Below, one piece after another: positions 1 through 8,436 of a stretch of DNA of 64,000 nt (position 1 is its first letter; each line of letters opens with the position of its first letter). The notes beneath the pieces were generated by a model. The model had not been told where the DNA came from. It saw only the letters and a list, made by a program, of their open reading frames with translations, and did no database searches. The position numbers were made by a program, and so were the translations under genes. The stretch comes from an uncultured Oscillospiraceae bacterium (lineage in GTDB: Bacteria; Bacillota; Clostridia; Oscillospirales; Oscillospiraceae): positions 62,001-126,000 of the forward strand of contig CANQNS010000003.1 in NCBI GenBank assembly GCA_947625285.1, read 5' to 3'.

Positions 1-309
1 AACGCCAAGAAGGAGGCGGAATCCGTCCGCAAGATGGCGGAGGAGCGGGCCCGCAAGCTGGTGGACGAGCAGGAGGTGGTCCGGGCGGCCAAGGCCCGCG
101 CCGAGGAGCTGGTCGCCACGGCGGACAACAAGGCCAGGGAGCTGCGCCGCGCCGCCAACGCCTATGTGGCGGAGTCCCTGCAGGGCGCGGAGGAGTCCGT
201 CGCCACGGCGTTGGACATCGTGCGTAAGTCCCGCGCCCGGTTCCGCAGCGCGGCTGCCAGCAGCGGCTTCGCCCCCCAGCCCGAGGAACGGGAGCAGCGG
301 GAGCAGTAA
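1..309 (+). CDS. C-terminal part of a coiled-coil, ATPase-like hypothetical protein (5' truncated)
   Basis: The frame is open from the first base of the window and stops at 307-309, so only about 102 C-terminal residues are seen. They are almost entirely charged and Ala-rich helix (many K/E/R/A heptads such as AEERARKLVDEQE), with no recognisable catalytic motif, and end in a Glu/Gln/Arg-rich tail. Such short coiled-coil proteins, often labelled ATPase or DivIVA-like, occur near coaD in Clostridia, but that neighbour is outside the window and the role is unknown. A strong terminator follows the stop codon. Confidence 0.6.
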   Translation, partial: NAKKEAESVRKMAEERARKLVDEQEVVRAAKARAEELVATADNKARELRRAANAYVAESLQGAEESVATALDIVRKSRARFRSAAASSGFAPQPEEREQREQ

Positions 310-324
310 AACTGCATCTCCATT

Positions 325-358
325 AAAACAGCGTCTGGCGATCGCCAGACGCTGTTTT
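325..358. terminator. Bidirectional intrinsic terminator
   Basis: A perfect 34-nt palindrome (16-bp arms, AT centre) begins with an A-run and ends with a T-run. It sits between the convergent coiled-coil gene and galT, so it can stop transcription from both sides. Confidence 0.9.
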
Positions 359-374
359 TTACGTTTCTGTGCTT

Positions 375-1862
375 TTATTTGACGCTCTCCACGAAGCGGA
401 GGAAGGCTGCCTGGCCGGCGGGGGTGCGTTTATAGACCCCCGCGTGCTCCAGCACCTGGGCGAACACCTTGCCCACCTCGTCCTGCAATATGGGCAGGGC
501 GTTTTCCGCAGTGAACGTATACTTCTCCCGGAGCTCGCCGGCCCAGGGCGCGTGCTTGGCGAGGGTCTCGTCGGCCCGGATGTCGTCCCCTTTCACCAGC
601 GCGTCCGCCAGAGCTGCCAGCTCCGTTTTCAGCCGGGCGGGGAGGACGGCCAGGCCCATCACCTCGATGAGACCGATGTTCTCCTTTTTGATGTGGTGCA
701 GCTCCTGGTGGGGATGGAAGATGCCCAGGGGGTACTGCTCCGTGGTCCTGTTGTTTCGCAGCACCAGGTCCAGCTCGAACCGGCCGGACCGCATCCGGGC
801 GATGGGGGTGATGGTGTTGTGGGCGGTCCCCTCCGTCTCCGCCAGGATGTCCGCGGCGGGGTCCGAATAGGCCCGCCAGGCCAGAAGGAGCTTATCCGCC
901 AGCTCCACCAGCCGGTCCGGGTCCTCGGCGCGGATGCGCAGCACGCTCATGGGCCACTTCACGATCCCGGCCTCCACGTCCGTAAAGCCGGGGAATGCGA
1001 CGGCTTTCTCCACCGGCGCCCGCTCCATGGCGAAGGTGTACCGGCCGCCCTGGAAGTGGTCGTGGCTCAGGATGGAGCCGCCCACGATAGGCAGGTCCGC
1101 GTTGCTGCCGATGAAGTAGTGGGGGAAGCGGCGCAGAAAGTCCATCTGTTTGCGGAAGGTGGACCGGTCGATCTTCATGGGGATGTGCCGGGAGTTGAGG
1201 ACGATGCAGTGCTCGTTGTAGTACACATAGGGGGAGTACTGGAAAAACCAGTCCTGCCCGTCCAGGGTCAGGGGGATCAGCCGGTGGTTCTGCCGGGCGG
1301 GGTGGTCCAGCCGTCCGGCGTAGCCCTCGTTCTCGGCGCAGAGCTGGCAGGCGGGGTAGGCGTTCTGGGGCGCGGCCTTGGCGGCGGCGATGGCCCGGGG
1401 GTCCTTCTCCGGCTTGGACAGGTTGATGGTGATGTCCAGGTCACCGTACTCGGTGGGGGCGATCCACTTCATGTCCTTTGCGATGCGGTAGCGGCGGATG
1501 TAGTCCGTGTCCTGGGAGAAGGTATAATACCAGTCCGTGGCGGCCTCCGGGCTCTGGGCGTACTTCTTCCAGAAGATGTGGCGCACCTCGCTGGGGCGGG
1601 GGGTCAGCAGGCCCATGAGCTCCGTGTCCAGCAGGTCCCGGCTGGCTGTGCCCGGCTCGCACCGGCCGCTTTCCACGGCCCAGTCCAGGATGTCCCGCAA
1701 AATGTCCTCCAGGGGCCGCTCCGGGCCGGGATCTGGGGCCTCCCAGCGGTCCAGGCCCAGGGCGTTCAGCAGCCGGTTGGCGGCCCAGACCCTGTCGTCG
1801 GCGGTGATGAGGCCCTTTTCAAGACCGTAGCGGACCAGCTCCGCGATGTAGGTATCTATCAT
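375..1862 (-). CDS. galT: UDP-glucose--hexose-1-phosphate uridylyltransferase
   Basis: A 495-residue protein of the longer Firmicutes GalT class. It exchanges UMP between UDP-glucose and galactose-1-phosphate in the Leloir pathway. The histidine motif HDHFQGG lies at residues 267-273, and a Cys/His-containing stretch (NAYPACQLC) at about 168-175. The length matches full-length class II GalT. It is the last gene of a minus-strand gluQRS-galK-galT run, 14 bp after galK, so it is probably cotranscribed with galactokinase. No galE or galactose transporter is nearby. The start ATG at 1862 is the first methionine after the galK stop. Confidence 0.95.
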   Translation of the reverse strand: MIDTYIAELVRYGLEKGLITADDRVWAANRLLNALGLDRWEAPDPGPERPLEDILRDILDWAVESGRCEPGTASRDLLDTELMGLLTPRPSEVRHIFWKKYAQSPEAATDWYYTFSQDTDYIRRYRIAKDMKWIAPTEYGDLDITINLSKPEKDPRAIAAAKAAPQNAYPACQLCAENEGYAGRLDHPARQNHRLIPLTLDGQDWFFQYSPYVYYNEHCIVLNSRHIPMKIDRSTFRKQMDFLRRFPHYFIGSNADLPIVGGSILSHDHFQGGRYTFAMERAPVEKAVAFPGFTDVEAGIVKWPMSVLRIRAEDPDRLVELADKLLLAWRAYSDPAADILAETEGTAHNTITPIARMRSGRFELDLVLRNNRTTEQYPLGIFHPHQELHHIKKENIGLIEVMGLAVLPARLKTELAALADALVKGDDIRADETLAKHAPWAGELREKYTFTAENALPILQDEVGKVFAQVLEHAGVYKRTPAGQAAFLRFVESVK

Positions 1863-1876
1863 GTGCTATGTACTCC

Positions 1877-3157
1877 TTACGCGATCTTGGCTCCGCCCAC
1901 CGGGCGGATGGACAAAACATGGCAGGAACCCTGGCCCAGCACTGCCTCCGCCGAGGCGGTAAAGGCGTCCAGCATATCCAGGGGCACGAAGGCCTGGGCC
2001 GTGCCGCCGAAGCCGCCCCCGTGGACCCGGACCGCGCCCCGGCCGTTCAGCAGCCGGCCGCACCAGGCGATGGCCAGCATCAGCTCCTGGTTGGCCGTCT
2101 GGCCCGTGGGGACCACGTTTTGCAGATACAGGGCCGAGGACCGGCCGGAATCGGACACCAGGCGCAGAAAGTCCTCGAAATCCCCCGCCTTCAGGGCCAT
2201 GGCCTGGGCCAAGGCCCGCTGGTTCTCGTCGAAAAAGTGCATGGCCCGCAGCACGGCCCGGTCCCCGGCCTGGGTCCGCAGGGCCGGGATGGCGGCGGCG
2301 AAATCCTCCTCCGGCACGTCCCGCAGCACCTCCTTGCCAAAGTAACGGCTGATTGTGCGCAGCTCGTCGGTGATGGCGGCGTACTCCGCCGTCAGATCCC
2401 CGTGGCCCGCGCCGGAGTCCAGGATGCACAGGGCGTGGCCCATGGCCCGCAGGTCCAGGTCGATCCGCTCCACCAGGGGCGCGGCCGGGTCGTTGAAGTC
2501 GATGGCGACCACGCCCCCCACGGAGGAGGCCGTCTGGTCCATGAGGCCGCAGGGCTTGCCGAAGTAGACGTTCTCCGCGTACTGGCCGATCTGGGCGATC
2601 TGGACCGGGTCGCATTTGCCGGAGAAGAACAGGTCGTTCACCGCCGTGCCGATGAGGACCTCAAAGGCCGCGGAGGAGGAGAGGCCGCTGCCGCCGGGCA
2701 CGTCGGACACCACATAGGCGTCCAGGCCGGCCCCGGAAAAGTCGCAGCCCAGGTCCGCGAACCGGGCCGCCACGCCCCGGACCAGGGCGGCGGTGGTGTT
2801 CTGCTCGTCCGGCTTCGCGGACAGGTCGTTCAGCGGTATCTCCACCATAGGATAGCCCTCGGACATGACCCGCAAAAGGCCGGTGTCCGTCCTGGCCGCG
2901 GCGGCCAGGTCGTCCAGGTCCACCCCGGCGGCCAGGACCCGGCCGTGCTGGTGGTCGGTGTGGTTGCCGCCCAGCTCCGTGCGGCCGGGGGCGGAGAAAA
3001 AGGCTTCCGCCGGACGGTGGAAGGTCCCGGCGAATTTGTCCAGAACATAGGCGTAGCGCGCCTTCTGCCGGTCCAGCTTTGCCGGGCCGTAGAGCGCGAG
3101 GAGCTGGCCGTCCAGCGCACCGGAGGTCAGACGCTCCCGCAGCGGATTGCGTTCCAT
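1877..3157 (-). CDS. galK: Galactokinase
   Basis: A GHMP kinase of 426 residues that phosphorylates galactose at C1. The galactokinase signature GRTELGGNHTDHQ is at 58-70; the usual form is GRvNLIGEHTDY, and the Gly-Asn variant is common in clostridial members. The ATP-binding loop PGGSGLSSSAAF is at 154-165, and the C-terminal GGGFGG motif is near residue 380. An AAGGAG ribosome binding site lies directly upstream of the ATG. It is placed between gluQRS and galT on the same strand with short gaps. The pairing with galT gives two of the three Leloir steps. Confidence 0.95.
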   Translation of the reverse strand: MERNPLRERLTSGALDGQLLALYGPAKLDRQKARYAYVLDKFAGTFHRPAEAFFSAPGRTELGGNHTDHQHGRVLAAGVDLDDLAAAARTDTGLLRVMSEGYPMVEIPLNDLSAKPDEQNTTAALVRGVAARFADLGCDFSGAGLDAYVVSDVPGGSGLSSSAAFEVLIGTAVNDLFFSGKCDPVQIAQIGQYAENVYFGKPCGLMDQTASSVGGVVAIDFNDPAAPLVERIDLDLRAMGHALCILDSGAGHGDLTAEYAAITDELRTISRYFGKEVLRDVPEEDFAAAIPALRTQAGDRAVLRAMHFFDENQRALAQAMALKAGDFEDFLRLVSDSGRSSALYLQNVVPTGQTANQELMLAIAWCGRLLNGRGAVRVHGGGFGGTAQAFVPLDMLDAFTASAEAVLGQGSCHVLSIRPVGGAKIA

Positions 3158-3172
3158 AGCTTTCTCCTTTTA

Positions 3173-4129
3173 TCAGTCGAGATTTTGAAGGCCGGGGAAG
3201 TTTTCCAGGGAAATATCGTCCGTGGGCACCCTGGCCCAGTCGAACACAGGCAAAAGCTCCTCCGGCCGGACGGGCTCCGGCGCGGGAAGCAGTCCCGCCA
3301 GACAGGCCAGCTCACCCACCAGCACGCGGGGGTCATATTCCCGCCGCAGGGCCTGGGTGCTGCGGCTGCCCAGCCGCTTGGACAGCTTTTCTCCGTTCCT
3401 GTCCCCGGTGATAAGGGGCAGGTGGCAGTACTCCGGCGGCGTGCCGCCCAGGGCGCGGATGAGCCAGCTCTGCCGGGGGGCGGAGGACAGAAGGTCCCGG
3501 CCCCGGACCACCCGGGTCACCCCCATGCGCATATCGTCCACGCTCACCGCCAGCTGATAGGCGTACACCCCGTCCGCCCGGCGGATGATGAAGTCCCCGC
3601 CCTCCCGGGAGAGGTTTTGGGCGTAAAGGCCGTAATGGCCGTCCGTCACCGCTACGGTCTCGTCCGGGACCCGGACCTTCCAGGCGGGGGGCCGGTCCGA
3701 GGCCAGTCTGGCGGCCCGCTGGGCGTCGGTGAGGCGGGAGCACTGGCAGTTGAGGTCCCGGACGGCCTCGCCGGGGTGGGGCGCGCTGGCCGCCAGACGC
3801 TGGGCCCGGCTGCACCAGCAGGGGTACACCAGCCCCCGGTCCTCCAGGGCGCGAAAGGCGTCGGCGTAAAGGTCCGTTCGGGCGGACTGGCAGTAGGCCG
3901 GGTCCGGGTATCCCTCGTCCCAGTCCAGCCCCAGCCACTGGAGGTCCTCCGCCAGTGCCTGGGCGTAATCTACGCTGGTGCGGGCCGGGTCCAGGTCCTC
4001 CATCCGGAAGATCATCCGCCCGCCGTGGGCACGGCAATCCAGCCATGCCAGGAGCATGGCAAGCAGGTTCCCCATGTGCATATATCCCGACGGGCTGGGC
4101 GCGAACCGGCCCACATACGGTCTGTCCAT
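3173..4129 (-). CDS. gluQ: Glutamyl-queuosine tRNA(Asp) synthetase
   Basis: A 318-residue truncated glutamyl-tRNA synthetase paralogue (GluQRS) that attaches glutamate to queuosine in tRNA-Asp. The HIGH-like motif is PSGYMHMGN (13-21) and the KMSKS-like motif is KLSKR (248-252). The catalytic Rossmann domain is present and the anticodon-binding domain is absent. Two Cys pairs (CWC and CQC) between about residues 110 and 150 fit the family zinc-binding insertion. The predicted promoter (4136-4163) would start the transcript at or next to the ATG, so the message may be leaderless. It heads the operon with galK and galT, an unusual partner for sugar genes. Confidence 0.9.
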   Translation of the reverse strand: MDRPYVGRFAPSPSGYMHMGNLLAMLLAWLDCRAHGGRMIFRMEDLDPARTSVDYAQALAEDLQWLGLDWDEGYPDPAYCQSARTDLYADAFRALEDRGLVYPCWCSRAQRLAASAPHPGEAVRDLNCQCSRLTDAQRAARLASDRPPAWKVRVPDETVAVTDGHYGLYAQNLSREGGDFIIRRADGVYAYQLAVSVDDMRMGVTRVVRGRDLLSSAPRQSWLIRALGGTPPEYCHLPLITGDRNGEKLSKRLGSRSTQALRREYDPRVLVGELACLAGLLPAPEPVRPEELLPVFDWARVPTDDISLENFPGLQNLD

Positions 4130-4135
4130 ACCACC

Positions 4136-4163
4136 ATTATAATGGTTTTTGGCCGGTTGTAAA
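4136..4163 (-). promoter_or_regulatory. Sigma-A promoter of gluQ-galK-galT
   Basis: On the minus strand, -35 TTTACA (4163-4158), 16-nt spacer and -10 TATAAT (4141-4136). The start codon begins at 4129, only 6 nt past the -10, so initiation is expected at about the A of the ATG. Confidence 0.7.
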
Positions 4164-4183
4164 GGAAGAAATCGCCGCCGCCC

Positions 4184-4212
4184 TTGACAGAAATACGCCG
4201 GTCAACTAAAAT
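4184..4212 (+). promoter_or_regulatory. Sigma-A promoter of pgsA
   Basis: TTGACA at 4184-4189, 17-nt spacer, TAAAAT at 4207-4212. It is divergent from the gluQ promoter and 37 nt before the pgsA start codon. Confidence 0.8.
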
Positions 4213-4249
4213 GTGGGTGCTTGATCCAAAGGACAAAAGGAGGGGGCCT

Positions 4250-4792
4250 ATGAATCTGCCCAACAAGCTGACCGTCGCCCGGATCGCCATGACCGCGCTG
4301 ATGGTCCTGTTCCTGCTTTTGAACGGCCCGGTCTGGGCCTGGCTGGCGGCAGCCATGTACATAGCCGCGTCGCTGACGGACTTTTTTGACGGGCGCATCG
4401 CCCGCAGCCGGGGCCTGATCACCAACTTCGGCAAGTTCATGGACCCGCTGGCGGACAAGATCCTCAATTACTCCGTCATGATCGTGCTGATCCCGGAGCG
4501 GCTGATCCCGCCGGTGGCGTTGGTCGTCATCCTGTTCCGGGAGTTCGTGGTGTCCGGCATCCGGCTGTCCGCCGCGGAGCAGGGCCGGGTGGTGGCCGCC
4601 AACATCTGGGGCAAGCTGAAGACGCTGGTCCAGGACCTGTCTCTGGTGGCGATCCTGATCCTGCGGGCGGTGGACGTGGCCTGGCTGGAGGCCCTGGCGG
4701 CCGCGCTGCTGTGGGTCTGCGTGGGGCTCACGGTGATCTCCGGCGGGGTGTATGTGTGGCAGAACAGGGACGTTCTGCGGGACGCGGACTGA
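4250..4792 (+). CDS. pgsA: CDP-diacylglycerol--glycerol-3-phosphate 3-phosphatidyltransferase
   Basis: A 180-residue integral membrane enzyme that makes phosphatidylglycerophosphate. The CDP-alcohol phosphotransferase signature D-G-x2-A-R-x8-G-x3-D-x3-D is complete: D47, G48, A51, R52, G61, D65, D69. About five hydrophobic segments follow the family layout. The start at 4250 is chosen because it follows a strong AAGGAGGG site. An upstream in-frame codon at 4184 lies inside the -35 box of the promoter and cannot be used. It is monocistronic, with its own promoter and a strong terminator. Confidence 0.93.
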   Translation: MNLPNKLTVARIAMTALMVLFLLLNGPVWAWLAAAMYIAASLTDFFDGRIARSRGLITNFGKFMDPLADKILNYSVMIVLIPERLIPPVALVVILFREFVVSGIRLSAAEQGRVVAANIWGKLKTLVQDLSLVAILILRAVDVAWLEALAAALLWVCVGLTVISGGVYVWQNRDVLRDAD

Positions 4793-4799
4793 CGAACGA

Positions 4800-4856
4800 A
4801 AAAAGGCCCCTGAGGACAGATGAGGCGCATGCCTCACCGCCCTCAGGGGCCTTTTT
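4800..4856. terminator. Bidirectional terminator with nested hairpin
   Basis: Outer arms at 4801-4815 and 4840-4856 form a GC-rich stem bounded by A- and T-runs. Inside it, TGAGGC (4821-4826) pairs with GCCTCA (4831-4836), giving a stacked, cruciform-like structure. It separates convergent pgsA and the peptidase gene. Confidence 0.85.
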
Positions 4857-4866
4857 ATGTCCGCTG

Positions 4867-6681
4867 TCAGACGCCGCCGGTCAGGCGGGTCAGCTCCTCC
4901 ATCAGCGGCGCGCATATCTCTGCCACGGCGTTTTCCTCCGTGAACAGCCGCAGTCCGCACTTGGGCAGCACGGTCATATACCCGTCCGTATAGGCGTCCG
5001 CGTTCAGGACGGCCTTCCAGGCCCGCACCCCGGAGGCGTAGTCCTGCCGGGCCAGGTCCCATATCTGGATGGCGGCCAGGGAGGACACGGCGTAGCTGAT
5101 ATAGTACAGGGGATTTTCAAAGGTGTGGCTCACATAGACCCAGCCGTAATTCGTCTCATAGGGCTCGTACTGGCCGTACTCCACGCTGATCTGGGCGAAG
5201 AGCCGGTTCATGTCCTCCAGGGTCATATCCGGCTGGGCGTAGACCCGCCGCTGGAACTCGTCGAAGATGCACCCGTCGATGATCTGCTCCATCTGTGCGC
5301 CCAGCACCAGGAACCGGGCCGTGTCCGCGCCCTGGGTATATATCTCGCCGTAACGCTCCGTGCAAAGAAGCTCCAGCCCGGTGGAGTGGATCTCCATCAG
5401 GTCGATGCTGCCCACGGAGGTCAGCAGGTCGGGGGTGGGGTCATAATAGGCTTTGGTGAAGTGGCCGAACTCATGGGTGAGGGTCTTGAAGTCAAAGCAG
5501 TCGCCGGAGATGGCGTTGAAGATCAGCGGGCAGTCATAGCCGCTGAGGGTGATGGTGTAGCCGCCGGGGAAGGCGTTGGGGCTGTCATTGAGCCGGCACA
5601 GGCCGTGCTCGGCCATGAACTGCCAGGGCTCCGTCAGGATGGGGTCGATCTGCTGGATGACGCGGCCCAGCGTTTCGATCTGCTCGTCGGCGGACAGCGC
5701 CGGCTGCACGGTGTCGGCGGCGTTCCACAGGTCGCTGTAGTAGGTGTCCGCGAAGTACTGCCGGGCCACCGGCTTCACCGCGTCGCAGAGCACCTGGGCG
5801 TCGGCGGTGGTGTAGTCCCGGCCATAGAGCTGCTCATAGGCCATGTCGGAATAGGTGTCATAGCCGTTGATGTCCGCCATCTCCGCCCGGAGCTGTACCA
5901 GCTCCAGGAAGATGGGCCCCACCTGGTCGTTGACGGCCTTCTGCAGACCGTAAAAGACCTCCAGATAGCCGTAATAATCGTTGTTGGCAAGGTTCACGCC
6001 CTGGTAGCCGTTTATCATGTCCGGGGTCCAGGTCTCGCCCAGGTAAACGTATGTCACGTCCCCGGCGGCGGCCATGGCGGTGTAGTACTGGTCCACCAGC
6101 TCCGCCTCCCGGGCCACCAGCTCCGCCTCCCGGTCGGTCATGGGGGTGTAATCCTCAAAGACGGCGGCGGCGTCCCGGCCCACGTGCTGGGAGAAGGCGT
6201 CCGCGCAGGGGCCGTCCATGATGGCGGAGCAGGCGGTGGAAAGGGCGTCCCCGGCCTCGGTCAGCAGGGTGTCGCAGTAGATGCGCTCGTCGGACCAGTA
6301 GGGGTCCGTCACGTCGTCGCAGTAGTGGACATAGGCCACGGAGTCCATGGTGTCGATGCGGATGAATTCCCGGCGCAGCTCCCCGTAAAGCTCCAGCACG
6401 GCGGCCTTGTCCTCGCCGGCGGCCAGCTCCGTGAGCTGGTCCGTCCGGTCGTAGAAGCTCTGCGGGTCATAGTGCTCGTATGTCATGTCCTCCCAGTCCG
6501 TGCCGGCGCGGGGGAGGAAGGCGTCCGTGGGCGCGGCGGTGGGCAGAGGCTCCGGGGCGGTCATGGCCGCCGTCTGCCGGGCCTGGGACGTCCGGGAGAA
6601 GATGTCGTGGACGCCCAGTATGTCCAGCGACGCGTTCAGCGTTGTGACTACGGCCATAATGAGCGATATGACGGCTTGCAT
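4867..6681 (-). CDS. M3 family (oligoendopeptidase-type) zinc metallopeptidase, membrane-anchored or secreted
   Basis: A 604-residue peptidase with the zinc motif HEFGH at 403-407 and a downstream metal-ligand Glu near 430 (DLMEIHS), as in thimet/PepF-like enzymes. Unlike cytosolic PepF, it starts with a hydrophobic stretch (about residues 2-17) with no clear lipobox, followed by a Pro/Ala/Thr-rich linker to about 60. This suggests a signal anchor and action outside the membrane. Sequence C-terminal to the zinc site (YETNYGWVYVSHTFENPLYYISYA) fits the M3 helical bowl. It is monocistronic, with a promoter-proximal palindrome at 6719-6735. Confidence 0.85.
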   Translation of the reverse strand: MQAVISLIMAVVTTLNASLDILGVHDIFSRTSQARQTAAMTAPEPLPTAAPTDAFLPRAGTDWEDMTYEHYDPQSFYDRTDQLTELAAGEDKAAVLELYGELRREFIRIDTMDSVAYVHYCDDVTDPYWSDERIYCDTLLTEAGDALSTACSAIMDGPCADAFSQHVGRDAAAVFEDYTPMTDREAELVAREAELVDQYYTAMAAAGDVTYVYLGETWTPDMINGYQGVNLANNDYYGYLEVFYGLQKAVNDQVGPIFLELVQLRAEMADINGYDTYSDMAYEQLYGRDYTTADAQVLCDAVKPVARQYFADTYYSDLWNAADTVQPALSADEQIETLGRVIQQIDPILTEPWQFMAEHGLCRLNDSPNAFPGGYTITLSGYDCPLIFNAISGDCFDFKTLTHEFGHFTKAYYDPTPDLLTSVGSIDLMEIHSTGLELLCTERYGEIYTQGADTARFLVLGAQMEQIIDGCIFDEFQRRVYAQPDMTLEDMNRLFAQISVEYGQYEPYETNYGWVYVSHTFENPLYYISYAVSSLAAIQIWDLARQDYASGVRAWKAVLNADAYTDGYMTVLPKCGLRLFTEENAVAEICAPLMEELTRLTGGV

Positions 6682-6708
6682 GCTGATCCCTCCCGGTGAT
6701 AAGTACGG

Positions 6709-6735
6709 ATTATAGTTTGCGCCGGCAGCCGGCGC
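6709..6735 (-). promoter_or_regulatory. Peptidase promoter -10 and overlapping palindrome
   Basis: A minus-strand TATAAT (6714-6709) has no good -35 partner. The region just upstream of it holds a palindrome with 8-bp arms (6719-6726 and 6728-6735) around one base. This may be an operator or activator site. Confidence 0.45.
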
Positions 6736-6802
6736 CTATCCATCGCAATCTTATCATATCGCGGCGAAATTGTAAATCGCTCCGGGGGAAGTTTTCGGCC
6801 GG

Positions 6803-6831
6803 TTGACATTCCCTATTTCCCCGGTTATAAT
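6803..6831 (+). promoter_or_regulatory. Consensus sigma-A promoter of the MATE gene
   Basis: TTGACA (6803-6808), 17-nt spacer and TATAAT (6826-6831): a perfect consensus promoter. Its -35 box contains the first possible upstream start codon, which rules out the longer reading frame. Confidence 0.9.
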
Positions 6832-6862
6832 GTCGCTTACTGTGCGTAAAGGAGGTCTGGCT

Positions 6863-8272
6863 GTGGACGGAAACGGTCTGCGCAGGTACATCGGCGACCG
6901 GCGTTTTTACCGCCGGGCGTTATCGGTGGCGCTGCCCATCATGCTGCAAAATGTGGTGACGAACTTAGTCAACCTTCTGGATAATATAATGGTAGGCCAG
7001 ACAGGCACCGCCTCCATGAGCGGCGTTGCCATCGTGGGGCAGCTTTTCTTCATCTTCAACCTGGTGATCTTCGGCACCGTGTCCGGCCCGGGCATCTTCT
7101 GCGCCCAGTTCTGGGGCGCGGGACAGGAGAGGAGCTTCAAGGCGGCGTTCCGCTTCAAGCTGTTCACGGCGGGGGCCATGTGCCTGGCCTGCATGGGCGC
7201 GTTCCTGCTCTGGGGAGAGCGGCTCATCGGCTATTACATCACCGGCGGCGAGAGCGAGTCGGCGGAGGTGATGGGCTACGCGCTGGGGTACCTGCGGGTG
7301 ATGCTGTGGGGGATGATCCCCTTCGCGGTGTCCATGGCCTACGCCACCACGCTGCGGGAGGCGGACCGGGGACTGGTGCCCATGCTGTCGAGCTGGCTGG
7401 CGGTGGTGGTGAACCTGGTCCTGAACTGGGTGCTCATCTTCGGCAGACTGGGCGCGCCGGCCCTGGGGGTCCGGGGCGCGGCCATGGCGACGGTGACCGC
7501 CCGGTTCGCGGAGGCGGCGGTGAATATCCTCTGGAGCCACAAAAACGCGGACAAGGTCCTGTTCACCCGCCGCATGTTCGAGGGCGCGCCCATGGGCCGG
7601 GCCATGTTTTGGGACATGACCCGCCGGAGCCTGCCCCTGACCGCCAACGAGGCGTTGTGGTGCGTGGGCTCGGCCATGCTCAACCAGATCTATTCCACCC
7701 GGGGCATCATGGTCATGGCCGCGCTGAACATCGCCTATGTGCTTTTCGACGTGTTCACGGCGGTGGCCTTCAGCCTGGGCACCGCCATCGGCATCATCGT
7801 GGGCCAGGAGCTGGGCGCGGGCGAGACAGAGCGGGCCGTGGATACGGACCGAAAGCTGCTGGTGATGGAGGTGGCCCTGGCGGCGGCGGTGGGCCTGGTG
7901 ATGGCGGGGCTGTCGGCCCTGTTCCCCCGGTTTTACAACACCACGCCCCAGGTCCGGGCCCTGGCCGGGCGCATCATCTGCGTCATGGCGGCCATGCTGC
8001 CCTTTGAATGCCTGTCCAACGGCTGCTACTTCACCATGCGCTCCGGGGGCCGGACCCTGGTGACGTTTTTGTTCGACAGCTGCTTCTCCTGGGCGGTCAA
8101 CGTGCCGGTGGCCTGGCTGCTGGCCCATCGGACCGGCCTGGACATCCTGGCGGTCTACGCGCTGAGCGTCAGCACGGTGCTTATCAAGGATGTGGTGGGC
8201 GTGATCATGGTCCGGCGGCGTTATTGGGTCAATTCGCTGGCCGGAGAGACCGGGCCGGGCAGGGGAATGTGA
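6863..8272 (+). CDS. MATE family multidrug/cation antiporter
   Basis: A protein of about 469 residues with twelve predicted membrane segments in two MatE repeats. It starts SVALPIMLQNVVTNLVNLLDNIMVG, the typical first helix with an Asn-rich face. It exports cationic drugs or metabolites using a Na+ or H+ gradient; the substrate cannot be told from sequence. The GTG at 6863 is preferred because it follows AAAGGAGGT and lies downstream of the consensus promoter. The in-frame codon at 6803 is inside the -35 box. No regulator or terminator is adjacent; the next gene has its own promoter. Confidence 0.92.
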   Translation: MDGNGLRRYIGDRRFYRRALSVALPIMLQNVVTNLVNLLDNIMVGQTGTASMSGVAIVGQLFFIFNLVIFGTVSGPGIFCAQFWGAGQERSFKAAFRFKLFTAGAMCLACMGAFLLWGERLIGYYITGGESESAEVMGYALGYLRVMLWGMIPFAVSMAYATTLREADRGLVPMLSSWLAVVVNLVLNWVLIFGRLGAPALGVRGAAMATVTARFAEAAVNILWSHKNADKVLFTRRMFEGAPMGRAMFWDMTRRSLPLTANEALWCVGSAMLNQIYSTRGIMVMAALNIAYVLFDVFTAVAFSLGTAIGIIVGQELGAGETERAVDTDRKLLVMEVALAAAVGLVMAGLSALFPRFYNTTPQVRALAGRIICVMAAMLPFECLSNGCYFTMRSGGRTLVTFLFDSCFSWAVNVPVAWLLAHRTGLDILAVYALSVSTVLIKDVVGVIMVRRRYWVNSLAGETGPGRGM

Positions 8273-8321
8273 CAAATAGTAAAAAATTCCCCGCATTTTT
8301 AAAAAAAGTAAAAGAATCTCG

Positions 8322-8350
8322 TTGACAAGACCCGGTATTGATGATAGAAT
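8322..8350 (+). promoter_or_regulatory. Sigma-A promoter of the surface protein gene
   Basis: TTGACA (8322-8327), 17-nt spacer, TAGAAT (8345-8350). A leader of about 80 nt precedes the CAGGAGGT site and the ATG at 8437. Confidence 0.85.
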
Positions 8351-8436
8351 TGTAACCGAATCCAGTAGGAAAAAACAAGAAGTAACAAAAAGATTACATG
8401 ACGCGGAATGGACTTGGATTCAGGAGGTAATGCCTT

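Noticed and set aside
369-2345. Long open frame on the plus strand across galT and galK
   Set aside because: It is antisense to two clear enzymes, has no ribosome site, and its Gly/Val/Gln/His-rich composition is typical of GC-rich antisense shadows.
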